Assembly: GCF_026932795.1 (NCBI RefSeq)
Contig: NZ_JADPVH010000042.1
Location: forward strand, 1 to 35,660
Source of the DNA: Paenarthrobacter sp. Z7-10
GTDB taxonomy: Bacteria > Actinomycetota > Actinomycetes > Actinomycetales > Micrococcaceae
Length of the DNA stretch: 35,660 nt
Direction: 5' to 3'
Shown: positions 7,624 to 15,450 of the stretch, piece after piece
Numbering within the stretch: the first letter of the stretch is position 1
Layout of the letters: every line of letters starts with the position of its first letter
Made by a program: the position numbers and the translations under genes
The notes under the pieces: model-generated
What the model was told of the DNA's origin: nothing
The model's input: only the letters and a program-made list of their open reading frames with translations
Databases searched by the model: none

Positions 7624-8744
7624 TTGCCTGCCTCCCCAGCCTGCGCCTGGCCGGCGGCCTGCACCGTCGTACCGGCCGGGCCCGGCACCGGGGCGGCCGA
7701 AAAACCTGCGGGTCGACGGGGCTGGCGATCCAATGACTGAGCCGCATAGCCGGTGGCGGCCCCAAAGCGGTCTCCGGGCACGGCGTTGTCCGCCAGCAGG
7801 GTGACAAGTTCGTAGGCGACATGACTTCCAGCGATGCCGGTAATCTCCGCGTGGTCGTAAGCCGGGGCAACCTCCACCACATCGGCACCAATCAGGTTCA
7901 TGCCACGGAATCCACGGATGATTTCCAGCAGTTCGCGGCTGCTGATGCCACCCGCCTCCGGGGTACCGGTGCCCGGGGCGTGCGCAGGGTCCAGGACGTC
8001 AATGTCCACGGAGATGTAGAGCGGCCGGTTGCCGATCCGCTCGCGCACCTTCGCCACCGTTTCCAGGACCCCCTGGTAGTAGACGTCTGCACTGGTGACG
8101 ATGCCGAAACCGAACCGATGGTCGTCGTCGAGATCCTTTTTGCCGTACAGCGGGCCGCGGGTACCGATGTGGCTGATCGCCTCGGTGTCCAGGATGCCTT
8201 CCTCCACTGCGCGGCGGAACGGTGTCCCGTGGGTATACTCGGCGCCGAAGTAGGTGTCCCAGGTATCCAGATGCGCGTCGAAGTGCAGCATCGCCACCGG
8301 CGCGCCGGCGCGCTCAGCGGCGGCGCGCAGCAGCGGCAGGGAAATCGTATGGTCACCGCCGAGAGTCAGGAGCTTGCCGCCGTCGTTGGTCATGTCCAGC
8401 GCATTCTGCTGGATCGTCTCGATGGCCTCGTTGATGTTAAACGGGTTGACGGCCATGTCCCCGGCGTCAGCAACCTGGATATTCTCGAACGGGGAGACAT
8501 CCCACGCCGGGTTATAAGGGCGGAGCAGCCGCGAGGCCTCACGCACGTGATTCGCACCGAAGCGCGCGCCAGGACGATAGGAAACGCCGGAATCGAAGGG
8601 GACGCCGACGACGGTGACGTCCGCCTTCGCGACCTGGTCCAGCCGCGGCAGGCGGGCAAAGGTGGCGGCTCCGGCATAACGCGGGATACGGGAGGAATCG
8701 ATTGGGCCAACGTTGCCGTTGGCTTCAATGCGCAGCTCTTTCAT
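7620..8744 (-). CDS. speB: Agmatinase-family ureohydrolase, possibly guanidinobutyrase
   Basis: A 374-residue binuclear manganese hydrolase of the arginase/agmatinase family that splits urea from a guanidino compound. Metal ligands are visible: His132 in GGDHT, Asp156, His158 and Asp160 in DAHLD, and Asp247/Asp249 in SVDIDVLDP. The C-terminus has about 50 extra Ala/Pro/Gly-rich residues beyond the catalytic domain. I use the ATG at 8744, which has GAGGG 5 nt upstream; an in-frame ATG at 8756 is weaker. The stop overlaps the GTG of the ThDP decarboxylase by 4 nt. Agmatine, 4-guanidinobutyrate, guanidinopropionate and guanidine are all known substrates in this family. The decarboxylase partner favours guanidinobutyrate. 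Confidence 0.88.
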   Translation of the reverse strand: MKELRIEANGNVGPIDSSRIPRYAGAATFARLPRLDQVAKADVTVVGVPFDSGVSYRPGARFGANHVREASRLLRPYNPAWDVSPFENIQVADAGDMAVNPFNINEAIETIQQNALDMTNDGGKLLTLGGDHTISLPLLRAAAERAGAPVAMLHFDAHLDTWDTYFGAEYTHGTPFRRAVEEGILDTEAISHIGTRGPLYGKKDLDDDHRFGFGIVTSADVYYQGVLETVAKVRERIGNRPLYISVDIDVLDPAHAPGTGTPEAGGISSRELLEIIRGFRGMNLIGADVVEVAPAYDHAEITGIAGSHVAYELVTLLADNAVPGDRFGAATGYAAQSLDRQPRRPAGFSAAPVPGPAGTTVQAAGQAQAGEAGK

Positions 8745-8834
8745 GGGTGCCCTCATCTTCGTCGATTGTTGGCTTGTGCCGGCGGTCAGGGCCGGCGGCA
8801 AAGCCCGATTTTACCTAGATCCTACCGCCTGAGG

Positions 8835-8870
8835 TTGCTTAGGGGGAACCAAATGTTTCCCGGTAAGCAA
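8835..8870. promoter_or_regulatory. 36-bp symmetric element between the regulator and ureohydrolase genes
   Basis: Nested inverted repeat: TTGCTTA (8835-8841) pairs with TAAGCAA (8864-8870), and inside it GGGAA (8844-8848) pairs with TTCCC (8857-8861), around 8 nt. It lies after the stop of the XRE-cupin gene and about 90 nt before the ureohydrolase start. It could be an operator for the neighbouring regulator or an RNA hairpin that separates expression of the two genes. The outer half-site TTGCTTA resembles TTGCCTA at 9568. Confidence 0.6.
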
Positions 8871-8887
8871 AATCCAGGCGCTCGGCC

Positions 8888-9466
8888 TCACCTGCCAGTG
8901 GCGGCGGGAACCAGGATCCAGAGTGCCTGCACGGGCTCGTCGCAGTGGTTGATCCAGCTGTGCGGCTCGCGGCCCGGGAAGGACAAGGTATCCCCGGCCT
9001 CAAGGTCAAAGGACTCGTTGGTCATGATCACAGTCAGTGCTCCGCGAATCAGGTGCAGCACGTCCAGTTCGCAGTCCACGGCGTAGAGGTCCGATTCACC
9101 GCGGCCGTGCGGGGCAATCTCCGCGTGAATGATCTGCAGCCGCCGCTCGGAGCGCGCCGTCAGCAGTCGCTCGACAATTCCCTCGCCGCCAAGAGAGATC
9201 CGTGGACCATCGTCGCGCCTGGTCAAATGCGTTTCCGGAACGGAAAACAGGTCGCCGATGGACACGGACAACACCTGGCACAGGACCACCAGCGAGGCGA
9301 CGCTGGGCGACGTCAGGTCGCGCTCCACCCGGCTGAGGAAGCCTTTGGTCAGCCCCGTGGCATCCGCAACGTGTTCAATGGTCAGCCTTTGGCCCTGCCG
9401 TGCGGCCCGGATCCGTGAACCAATCGCCACCGGGGCGGTACTGGGTTGCACAGGCAATGCCTTCAT
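8888..9466 (-). CDS. XRE-family transcriptional regulator with C-terminal cupin domain
   Basis: A 192-residue regulator. An XRE-type helix-turn-helix spans about residues 15-70 (IGSRIRAARQGQRLTIEHVADATGLTKGFLSRVE region), followed by a cupin domain at about 110-188 that would sense a small ligand. Relatives include PuuR-type regulators of polyamine and guanidino catabolism. I start at the ATG at 9466 (AAGG 7 nt upstream); a longer reading to 9502 lacks a site. It is on the same strand as, and upstream of, the ureohydrolase and ThDP genes, so it probably controls them and itself. Candidate sites are the inverted repeats at 9568-9582 and 8835-8870. Confidence 0.88.
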   Translation of the reverse strand: MKALPVQPSTAPVAIGSRIRAARQGQRLTIEHVADATGLTKGFLSRVERDLTSPSVASLVVLCQVLSVSIGDLFSVPETHLTRRDDGPRISLGGEGIVERLLTARSERRLQIIHAEIAPHGRGESDLYAVDCELDVLHLIRGALTVIMTNESFDLEAGDTLSFPGREPHSWINHCDEPVQALWILVPAATGR

Positions 9467-9567
9467 GGGCCAACCTTTCCTGAGCGAAACCGGGCTCAAC
9501 ACGTCGTGGTGAGCCCACCGGGCTTGGCTGTTAGCCGTTTTCAGTTTAACCTATGGCTCAACAGTTG

Positions 9568-9582
9568 TTGCCTAACAGGCAA
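9568..9582. promoter_or_regulatory. 15-bp inverted repeat, candidate operator of the XRE-cupin gene
   Basis: TTGCCT-AAC-AGGCAA is a perfect 6-bp inverted repeat about 100 nt upstream of the XRE-cupin start. Its half-site TTGCCTA is close to the TTGCTTA arms of the symmetric element before the ureohydrolase gene. Confidence 0.5.
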
Positions 9583-9835
9583 ACCGGCGCGTGAATTGAG
9601 GCAGGAAAGCTGGCGGGTGCGGGGTGGAGGGTGGGGATGCGCGCTGTCGCCGCCCATCGCTGGGCAGTTTGCGCGCCTGACGACTGGACCGGTTCAACAT
9701 CACGCCTGATACCTTTTTGCCCGCGCTTTTCGGGACACCGAAACCGTTCGAGCAGGGAAGCCAGCCTGAAAATTCGCCGCTGAATCGGTAAAGTGGTAAA
9801 TGTTCCAGAGCCCCGCCCGAGGAGAAGGTTCCAAA

Positions 9836-9902
9836 CCCGGACGGTCCCACCCAGGGACCGGATCGTGTCCCCGGACGGTCCCACCAGGGACCGGATCGTG
9901 TT
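9836..9902 (+). repeat. 34/33-bp direct repeats upstream of the metal transporter
   Basis: Unit A (9836-9869) and unit B (9870-9902) are almost identical; each begins CCCGGACGGTCCCACC and ends CCGGATCGTGT. A third copy starts at 9903 and decays after about 7 bases. Each unit contains CGGTCCC ... GGGACCG, a 7-bp inverted repeat. The array ends about 40 nt before the transporter start, so it lies in its promoter or leader. Confidence 0.85.
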
Positions 9903-9943
9903 CCCGGACCGATTGCCAACACCGACGACAGTGGAGAATTACC

Positions 9944-11038
9944 GTGCCGGATCGCACCCCTTCCCCGGCCGATATCCGGCGATGGCGCCAGTATCTGGCC
10001 GACGAACGCGCCGAAGCGGCGGTTTACCGCGACTTGGCCAAGAAGCGCGACGGCGAGGAACGGGAAATCCTGCTGGCTGTAGCCGAGGCGGAGGGCCGGC
10101 ACGAACAACATTGGCTGGCGCTGCTGGGCCCCGACGCCGGATCCCCGCGCCGTCCCTCCACCCGCAACCGCATCCTCGGACTGCTCGCGCGGCGTTTTGG
10201 CTCAGTGTTCGTACTGGCGCTGGCGCAGAGTGCGGAGTCCCGCTCCCCCTACGCCACGGATACGGATGCCACGCGCACCATGGCTGCGGACGAGCAGATT
10301 CATGAGGAAGTGGTTCGGGGCCTGGCCACCCGCGGTCGCACCCGATTGTCCGGTTCCTTCCGCCCCGCCGTCTTCGGCGCGAATGACGGTCTGGTCAGCA
10401 ACCTCTCGCTCGTAATGGGAATTGCCGCCTCCGGCGTCGCGAGCCAGGTAGTGCTGCTCAGCGGCATCTTCGGGCTGCTGGCCGGCGCGCTCTCCATGGG
10501 GGCCGGCGAATTCGTCTCGGTCCGCTCGCAGCGCGAACTCCTCGACGCCTCCCGTCCCACCAAGGTCACCCTATCCGCTGCCTCGTCACTGGATCTGGAG
10601 AACAACGAATTGCTGCTGGTCTATTTGGCGCGCGGTATGAGCCGGGAGGCCGCCGAGCATCGCGTAGCCGAGCGGATGGGTCAATACAGCTGCGATTGCG
10701 ATCCAAGCCTGTCCCTGAATCCTGAGCGGTTTGAAGGCGAAGCCTCGCACGAGACTCTCGGGACAGCTTGGGGAGCGGCCATTTCCAGTTTTTGCTTCTT
10801 TGCCTGCGGCGCCCTGATTCCGATCCTCCCCTTCGTATTTGGCATGATCGGCGGCTGGGCTCTGGCGCTGGCCTGCGTGCTGGTCGGGATTGTGCTGCTG
10901 GGGACCGGCGCCGTCGTTGGCCTGCTCTCCGGCACGTCGCCTCTCACCCGCGCTCTGCGCCAGCTGGCCATCGGTTTCGGAGCGGCCGCCGCCACCTACC
11001 TGCTGGGACTTCTGGCCGGCTCCGTCCTGGGCGGTTGA
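9944..11038 (+). CDS. VIT1/CCC1-family iron/manganese transporter with N-terminal ferritin-like domain
   Basis: A 364-residue fusion. Residues about 8-135 form a rubrerythrin/ferritin-like four-helix domain with diiron ligand motifs (Glu21 and Glu24 region, E50-G-R-H53, E117-Q-I-H120). Residues about 138-364 form the VIT1/CCC1 membrane domain, opening with FGANDGLVSNLSLVMGIA and carrying about five membrane segments. Homologues move Fe(II) or Mn(II) out of the cytosol; the soluble domain is thought to bind or sense the metal. The GTG at 9944 is preceded by GGAG with an 8-nt gap and gives the natural domain start; longer in-frame readings translate the tandem repeats. No metal-dependent regulator gene is adjacent. 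Confidence 0.88.
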   Translation: MPDRTPSPADIRRWRQYLADERAEAAVYRDLAKKRDGEEREILLAVAEAEGRHEQHWLALLGPDAGSPRRPSTRNRILGLLARRFGSVFVLALAQSAESRSPYATDTDATRTMAADEQIHEEVVRGLATRGRTRLSGSFRPAVFGANDGLVSNLSLVMGIAASGVASQVVLLSGIFGLLAGALSMGAGEFVSVRSQRELLDASRPTKVTLSAASSLDLENNELLLVYLARGMSREAAEHRVAERMGQYSCDCDPSLSLNPERFEGEASHETLGTAWGAAISSFCFFACGALIPILPFVFGMIGGWALALACVLVGIVLLGTGAVVGLLSGTSPLTRALRQLAIGFGAAAATYLLGLLAGSVLGG

Positions 11039-11039
11039 C

Positions 11040-11180
11040 CCCGACGACGACGCGGTCACCCGCCCGACGACGACGACCATGTGGTCCCCCGCCCGACGAC
11101 GACGTGGTCGCCCGCCCGACGACGACCACGTGGTCGCCCCCTCGACTACAACGGTCCCACGGTCAGCGCCCGACGACGGC
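11040..11180. repeat. CCCGACGACGAC repeat array with GACCACGTGGTC palindromes
   Basis: CCCGACGACGAC occurs at 11040, 11063, 11092 and 11115 (spacings 23, 29 and 23), with a diverged fifth copy at 11169-11180 inside the 3' end of the deacetylase gene. Copies 2 and 4 are followed by GACCATGTGGTC (11075-11086) and GACCACGTGGTC (11124-11135), the latter a perfect 12-bp palindrome. The array fills the 124-bp gap between convergent genes. The first bases of the window (5-16) carry the same CCCGACGACG core. Confidence 0.8.
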
Positions 11181-12122
11181 GGGGACGAGGGAGCGCCGGC
11201 TGGCGGGAGTCATGGCCACGCCCGACTCCGGGAAACCAGCGATGTCGACCCTCCCGTGCGTGTGCACCTCGGAAACCGTTCGAGCGGTGTGCTCGGCGAT
11301 CTCCGCCAGCGTGGTGACCCACATACCGTCCATGCCGCGAACCCGCTCAATCAAACGTTCCAGTGCCACGGCTTTGGACGGCCGCCCGGAGATGAACGGG
11401 TGGTTGGTCAATACGAAGCAGCTGCCTGCAGCACGGTGCGCCTCGGCCTCGAGGGTCCACATCTCCAGCACTTTGGCAGGGCTTTCGATTACGCCACTCC
11501 CCGTCACGCCCGGGTAGAAGGCATACTGCTCCCAATCATCGAGGGCCCAGTCGACCGGAATCTCTACCAGGTCCCGCGGGTCCCCCTCCGCGACGGCGAA
11601 ACGGTAGGGCGCATCGCCGTCGAGCAGGCTGGAATCGTAGCGCAAGCCGCGCTCAGCAAGCAGCGCAGGGGTATGCCAGTTCAGCTCCCACCAGGGCGCG
11701 CGATAACCGGTGGGTCGGATACCGGCCACCTTCTCCAACGCGTCCAGCCCACGGTCCAGATAGCGCGCCTCGGTGGCCGGCTCGATCCCCTGCATCTGCT
11801 CGTGCAGGTATCCGTGGTGGGCCACCTCATGTCCTCCGTCCACGATGGCGCGGACGGTGTCCGGATAGCTTTCGGCGGTGAAGCCGGGGATAAAGAACGT
11901 CCCGCGGATGCCCTGCCGCTCCAGGATCGACAGGATCCGCGGCACTGCCACCCGCGGACCATAGGACTGGTGCGTCATCAGGGACATCCGCCGCGTCGAG
12001 GACGGGTCGTGCGCCAAAATGCAGGATTCGGCGTCGACGTCGAAGCTGAAGGAGGCCGCGGACTGGTACCCCTCCGGCCAGCTGATCGGATGGACAGCGT
12101 CGGGAAAAGCCTGGATTACCAT
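11163..12122 (-). CDS. Polysaccharide deacetylase-fold hydrolase (PuuE/cyclic imide hydrolase-like)
   Basis: A 319-residue NodB-fold protein without signal peptide, so it works in the cytoplasm. The metal motif is complete: FDVD with Asp28 and Asp30, His103-x3-His107 in HEVAHHGYLHE, and RAPWW at 141-145. Cytoplasmic members of this group hydrolyse cyclic amides (PuuE allantoinase, cyclic imide hydrolase) rather than polysaccharides. It follows the NCS1 permease with a 13-nt gap and has AGGA 5 nt before its ATG, so the two form an operon. A transporter of nucleobase or hydantoin-like rings beside this hydrolase suggests uptake and ring opening of a cyclic nitrogen compound. The exact substrate is not known. 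Confidence 0.82.
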   Translation of the reverse strand: MVIQAFPDAVHPISWPEGYQSAASFSFDVDAESCILAHDPSSTRRMSLMTHQSYGPRVAVPRILSILERQGIRGTFFIPGFTAESYPDTVRAIVDGGHEVAHHGYLHEQMQGIEPATEARYLDRGLDALEKVAGIRPTGYRAPWWELNWHTPALLAERGLRYDSSLLDGDAPYRFAVAEGDPRDLVEIPVDWALDDWEQYAFYPGVTGSGVIESPAKVLEMWTLEAEAHRAAGSCFVLTNHPFISGRPSKAVALERLIERVRGMDGMWVTTLAEIAEHTARTVSEVHTHGRVDIAGFPESGVAMTPASRRSLVPAVVGR

Positions 12123-12135
12123 GTTGGTCCTTGGT

Positions 12136-13749
12136 CTAGTCGTTGATCAGGGCCGGTGCGGACGACGCATCAGGAAGGCCGCCTGCGGCTGCCGGGGCGG
12201 CAACAGTTTTGGTGTTCGCGGCGGCGGAGTTTCTGGCGGCACGAGGCCCGACGGCGGCGTGCCCGGCGGCTGGTTTATCCGCCGCCAGTTCCGAGGCCGG
12301 CAGGTAGCGGGCATGCACCCGCGGTCCCAGCAGTGCATAGACGCCGGCAGCAACCAGGCCACCGGCCAGCCAGGACAAGTCGACGCCGCCCATGGCGGTG
12401 GCAATCGGGCCCTGCATGATGGGCAAGACGCCATACATAAACAGCCAGGTGGAGAAGATTCCGGTCAACAATGCGGTGATGCCCGCCCAGTTCACTATCG
12501 GCAACCGGGTGGTGCCAATCGGATCGAACAGCCGGTCCACAGCGACGGGTTGGCGTTTGTCCACCCAGAAGTAATGCACCAGCATGATTCCGCCCCAGGC
12601 AGCAACCCAGGCCACCAGTCCGCCCAGCCAAGTGCTCAGGGTCGAGGCAAAGTCCTCCTGGACTATGAAAACGACCACGCCCAGCAGCGCCAGCACTCCG
12701 ACAAACAGGTTCAAGGTCCGGCGTTTGGCCTTGATGTCAAGCGCCTGAGCGGCGACGGAGAAGGTGTAAATGTTCAGGATGTTCGTGGCGATCGGGCCAT
12801 GCAGCACCAGGAACAGAACCGGAATGGCCAGCACGCCGAAGTTGTCCACGATCAGGTGGCCGGGATCGGCCGTGCCGCTCTTGGTAGCCAGCGAGGCCCC
12901 GAGGACCCCCAGCCAGACAACTGGCAGGAACTGGCCGAAAACGGAGGCAAGGTAGACCTTGCGGCGGGGCACGGAGCGGCTGACGAACCGGGAGTAGTCG
13001 GCGGCGTAGGTGAACCAGGTGATGCCCCAGCCGATGCCGATCACTGTCATCACAGTGGTCATGGCGGCGATCCGGGCCCCACCTTCCAGCACTGCGCCGG
13101 GAGGGCCCGCGTAGCTCCAGTCGATGTTCATGCCGAACCAAGCAACGGCAGACATCGCGATCAGGACGATGATGGTGGGCGGTACGGTCCAACGCTCAAA
13201 GGCGGCAATGGCCTTGTACCCAAACCAGGCGATGGTGACCTGCGCGGCCATGATGAGTGCGGCGACAATGACCTTAGGGCCGACGTTGGCCTGGTCCGGA
13301 TCAACCAGGCCTAGTTTACCCAGCAGCGCCATCACCAGATCCAGAATGATCCAGGTGTTGACCGCGCACCATCCGATGCCAAGGGCGGCTTGGATAGCGC
13401 TGGGCAGGTAGTTGCCGCGGCGGCCAAACGCTGCCCGCGCCAGCACCATACCGGTGGCTCCGGTCCGCTGGCCCAGCAGCACAAAGAAGCCAAAGAGCGC
13501 CATGCCGATCAGGTTCCCCACGACCAGAACGGTGACGGTGTCGGCAAATCCGAGACCCAATTGGACGCCTAGGGCACCCAGGACCCAGTTGATCGGAGCC
13601 AGGTTGGCCCCCGCCCAAATCCAGAATTGTCCGGAAACGCTGCGCGTGCGCGCACTTTCCGGAATGGCTTGCAGGTTCTGCTCGACGTCGGAGGCCGACG
13701 ACGGCGAATCCGTCACGGCCAAGGGGGCCGCGGCGTGGTTGTCTCTCAT
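12136..13749 (-). CDS. NCS1-family permease (cytosine/purine/hydantoin type)
   Basis: A 537-residue membrane protein with about 12 hydrophobic segments and NCS1 signatures, including the N-terminal FWIWAGANLAPINWVLGAL and the WFTYAADYSRF stretch. NCS1 proteins import nucleobases, hydantoins, allantoin or related rings with Na+ or H+. I use the ATG at 13749 because GGAGG lies 6 nt before it. The C-terminus has an unusual Ala/Pro-rich cytoplasmic tail of about 70 residues. It heads an operon with the deacetylase-fold hydrolase and diverges from a PucR regulator, which fits nitrogen-ring catabolism. Confidence 0.88.
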   Translation of the reverse strand: MRDNHAAAPLAVTDSPSSASDVEQNLQAIPESARTRSVSGQFWIWAGANLAPINWVLGALGVQLGLGFADTVTVLVVGNLIGMALFGFFVLLGQRTGATGMVLARAAFGRRGNYLPSAIQAALGIGWCAVNTWIILDLVMALLGKLGLVDPDQANVGPKVIVAALIMAAQVTIAWFGYKAIAAFERWTVPPTIIVLIAMSAVAWFGMNIDWSYAGPPGAVLEGGARIAAMTTVMTVIGIGWGITWFTYAADYSRFVSRSVPRRKVYLASVFGQFLPVVWLGVLGASLATKSGTADPGHLIVDNFGVLAIPVLFLVLHGPIATNILNIYTFSVAAQALDIKAKRRTLNLFVGVLALLGVVVFIVQEDFASTLSTWLGGLVAWVAAWGGIMLVHYFWVDKRQPVAVDRLFDPIGTTRLPIVNWAGITALLTGIFSTWLFMYGVLPIMQGPIATAMGGVDLSWLAGGLVAAGVYALLGPRVHARYLPASELAADKPAAGHAAVGPRAARNSAAANTKTVAAPAAAGGLPDASSAPALIND

Positions 13750-13768
13750 GGGAAACCTCCGGTTGGAA

Positions 13769-13781
13769 TGGGGACACCCCA
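13769..13781. promoter_or_regulatory. Inverted repeat in the NCS1/PucR divergent region
   Basis: TGGGG-ACA-CCCCA is a perfect 5-bp inverted repeat 20 nt before the NCS1 start, in the leader of the permease mRNA and upstream of the PucR gene. It is a candidate site for the divergent regulator. A TTGACG (complement of 13820-13825) could be the -35 of the permease promoter, but its -10 is poor. Confidence 0.4.
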
Positions 13782-13855
13782 AGGCTATGTGCGATGAATC
13801 ACAGCAACAAGATACAATGCGTCAAGCAGATTCGCTAGAGAACGGACATAGTGTC

Positions 13856-15415
13856 ATGTCGATGGATTTAAGTGCGGTGCTTCAGCACAGTACGCTGGCC
13901 GCCGCTAATCCCATTATCCGGGCCGGAGCCGCTGGTGCGCTGGCTGCACAAGTGCGCTGGGTCCACTCCAGCGAGGTGTTGGACATTGCGCCGCTGCTGC
14001 GCGGCGGCGAACTGCTGCTCACCGGCGGCGGCGGCCTGGCCCTGATTGGCGCCGAGGACCGCCGTGCCTACATTCGCGCCCTCGCCGGACGCAGGGTCGC
14101 CGCTGTGGCCATCGAGACCGGAGGTGCGCTGCCGGAATTGCCCGGAGATCTGGTGGAGGCGGCTGAAGAGTTCGGGCTGCCACTGATCGAGCTGCGCAAA
14201 GTGGTCCCCTTCGTGGCCGTGGCCGAGGCTATTAACAGCGCACTGGTCAGCCAATCGGTGGTCCGGTTGCAGCGTTCGGAAGCCTTGTCCCACTCCCTGG
14301 CGGAGGAATTCGCCAACGGCGGCAGTCTGGAGGCGCTGCTTACGGCCATCGCCGTCGAACTGGATGCCGGGGTGGCGCTGCTCAATAGGGCAGGCAATGT
14401 GCTCGCGGCTGCCGGCATGGACACCGAATCGGGCGACGCGGACGCAGCGGACCGGGCTCCAGGAGCCGAACTGGACGGCAGGGAACGCGGCGGCGGACAG
14501 CCGATCGACGTCGACATTCCCCTGCGGGGCATCGTCGGCGCCCAGCTGAGGATTGTGCCCAAGCCCGGCGGTGACCGCGAACTTGCCCGGGCGGTCGGCG
14601 AGCGCGGCATAGATGTGCTGGCGCTGGCACTGCTGAAATACCAGGCACCCTCGCTGCGCGAGGTGGGCGGCGGGGAGCTGATCCGTGCGATTCTTGCCGG
14701 CGCACGCTCCTCCCGCCTGGTCCAGCTCGCTGGGGCCGCCGGCGTCGACCCGCAGGCTCCAGCCTGCGCCGTCGTCGGCCGGGTGGTCGGGGGCGCCCAA
14801 CGGCAGGGATCGGTCGAGCAGCTGCTGCGGCGCCGTTCCCGCCACCTGGTCGTTTATGTGGACCAGAACGAATTTGTGGCGCTGGTGGCCCTTGACCCCA
14901 CCGAGGTGCGCTCGTCACGCACTGCGCTGCTGACCGAGCTCTCCGCCGGCCCCGAAGACAATCCGGTCATTTTCGCCGTCGGGCCCGTGGCCTACGGCAT
15001 CGCGGCCGCCGGCCGGTCTCTGGCGGAGGCACGGTTGAGCCTGGAGGTCACGTTCGCGCTGCCCCAACGCGGGACGGTCATCGATGCGGAGGCCTTGGCA
15101 GTGGAACGGCTGACAGCGCGGAACGTGGCGCCGGAGCAGATCGCCGCGTTCGTGGAGGAATTGGTCGGCGAGCTGCTCAGCCATGACCGCAGGAAGGGGT
15201 CGCGGCTGATGGAAACGCTGGAGACCTGGCTTTCGCTGGGCTGCAACACGGCCGAGACGGCCCGGGTCCTGCACCTGGAAAGGCAATCCCTGCACAACCG
15301 CCTGCAGCGCATCTTCGCGCTGCTGGGCGGCGATCCGCGGGGTACCGGGCGGCTTGCCGGGCTGCACATGGCAGCCCGGCTCGCCCATCAACTCCCCCTC
15401 GGCGCGGCACGGTAA
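13856..15415 (+). CDS. PucR-family transcriptional regulator
   Basis: A 519-residue regulator: an N-terminal PucR sensory domain (about residues 5-130), a GGDEF-like/CdaR middle and the C-terminal PucR helix-turn-helix (about 452-491, TWLSLGCNTAETARVLHLERQSLHNRL region). PucR proteins activate purine and other nitrogen-compound catabolic genes. The ATG at 13856 (or 13862, two codons later) gives the standard MDLSAVLQ family start; the ribosome site is weak. It diverges from the NCS1-hydrolase operon across 106 bp and is the obvious candidate regulator. It converges with the cupin gene at the end of the sarcosine operon. Confidence 0.88.
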   Translation: MSMDLSAVLQHSTLAAANPIIRAGAAGALAAQVRWVHSSEVLDIAPLLRGGELLLTGGGGLALIGAEDRRAYIRALAGRRVAAVAIETGGALPELPGDLVEAAEEFGLPLIELRKVVPFVAVAEAINSALVSQSVVRLQRSEALSHSLAEEFANGGSLEALLTAIAVELDAGVALLNRAGNVLAAAGMDTESGDADAADRAPGAELDGRERGGGQPIDVDIPLRGIVGAQLRIVPKPGGDRELARAVGERGIDVLALALLKYQAPSLREVGGGELIRAILAGARSSRLVQLAGAAGVDPQAPACAVVGRVVGGAQRQGSVEQLLRRRSRHLVVYVDQNEFVALVALDPTEVRSSRTALLTELSAGPEDNPVIFAVGPVAYGIAAAGRSLAEARLSLEVTFALPQRGTVIDAEALAVERLTARNVAPEQIAAFVEELVGELLSHDRRKGSRLMETLETWLSLGCNTAETARVLHLERQSLHNRLQRIFALLGGDPRGTGRLAGLHMAARLAHQLPLGAAR

Positions 15416-15450
15416 CCGCCGATCGCCAAGGTCACGCCACCTCCGTGCGG

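Larger units (their letters stand above)
9467..9943. promoter_or_regulatory. 477-bp intergenic region between the XRE-cupin regulator and the metal transporter
   Basis: No gene is supported here: open frames on both strands lack ribosome sites and have no recognisable protein. The stretch holds the inverted repeat at 9568-9582 near the regulator side and the 34/33-bp tandem repeats at 9836-9902 near the transporter side. Both genes point outward, so promoters for both must lie here, but I cannot place them exactly. Confidence 0.5.

Noticed and set aside
8757-8887. Guanidine riboswitch before the ureohydrolase
   Set aside because: The 36-bp symmetric element does not show the conserved guanidine-I/II/III motifs that I know; it looks more like an operator or plain hairpin.
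9540-9590. Iron-box (IdeR/DtxR) for the ferritin-VIT gene
   Set aside because: TTAACCTATGGC has partial resemblance to an iron box, but symmetry is poor and it is about 390 bp from the transporter start.
11040-11180. CRISPR-like array
   Set aside because: Repeat units are short, spacing is not uniform, the inter-unit bases are themselves repetitive and no cas gene is present.
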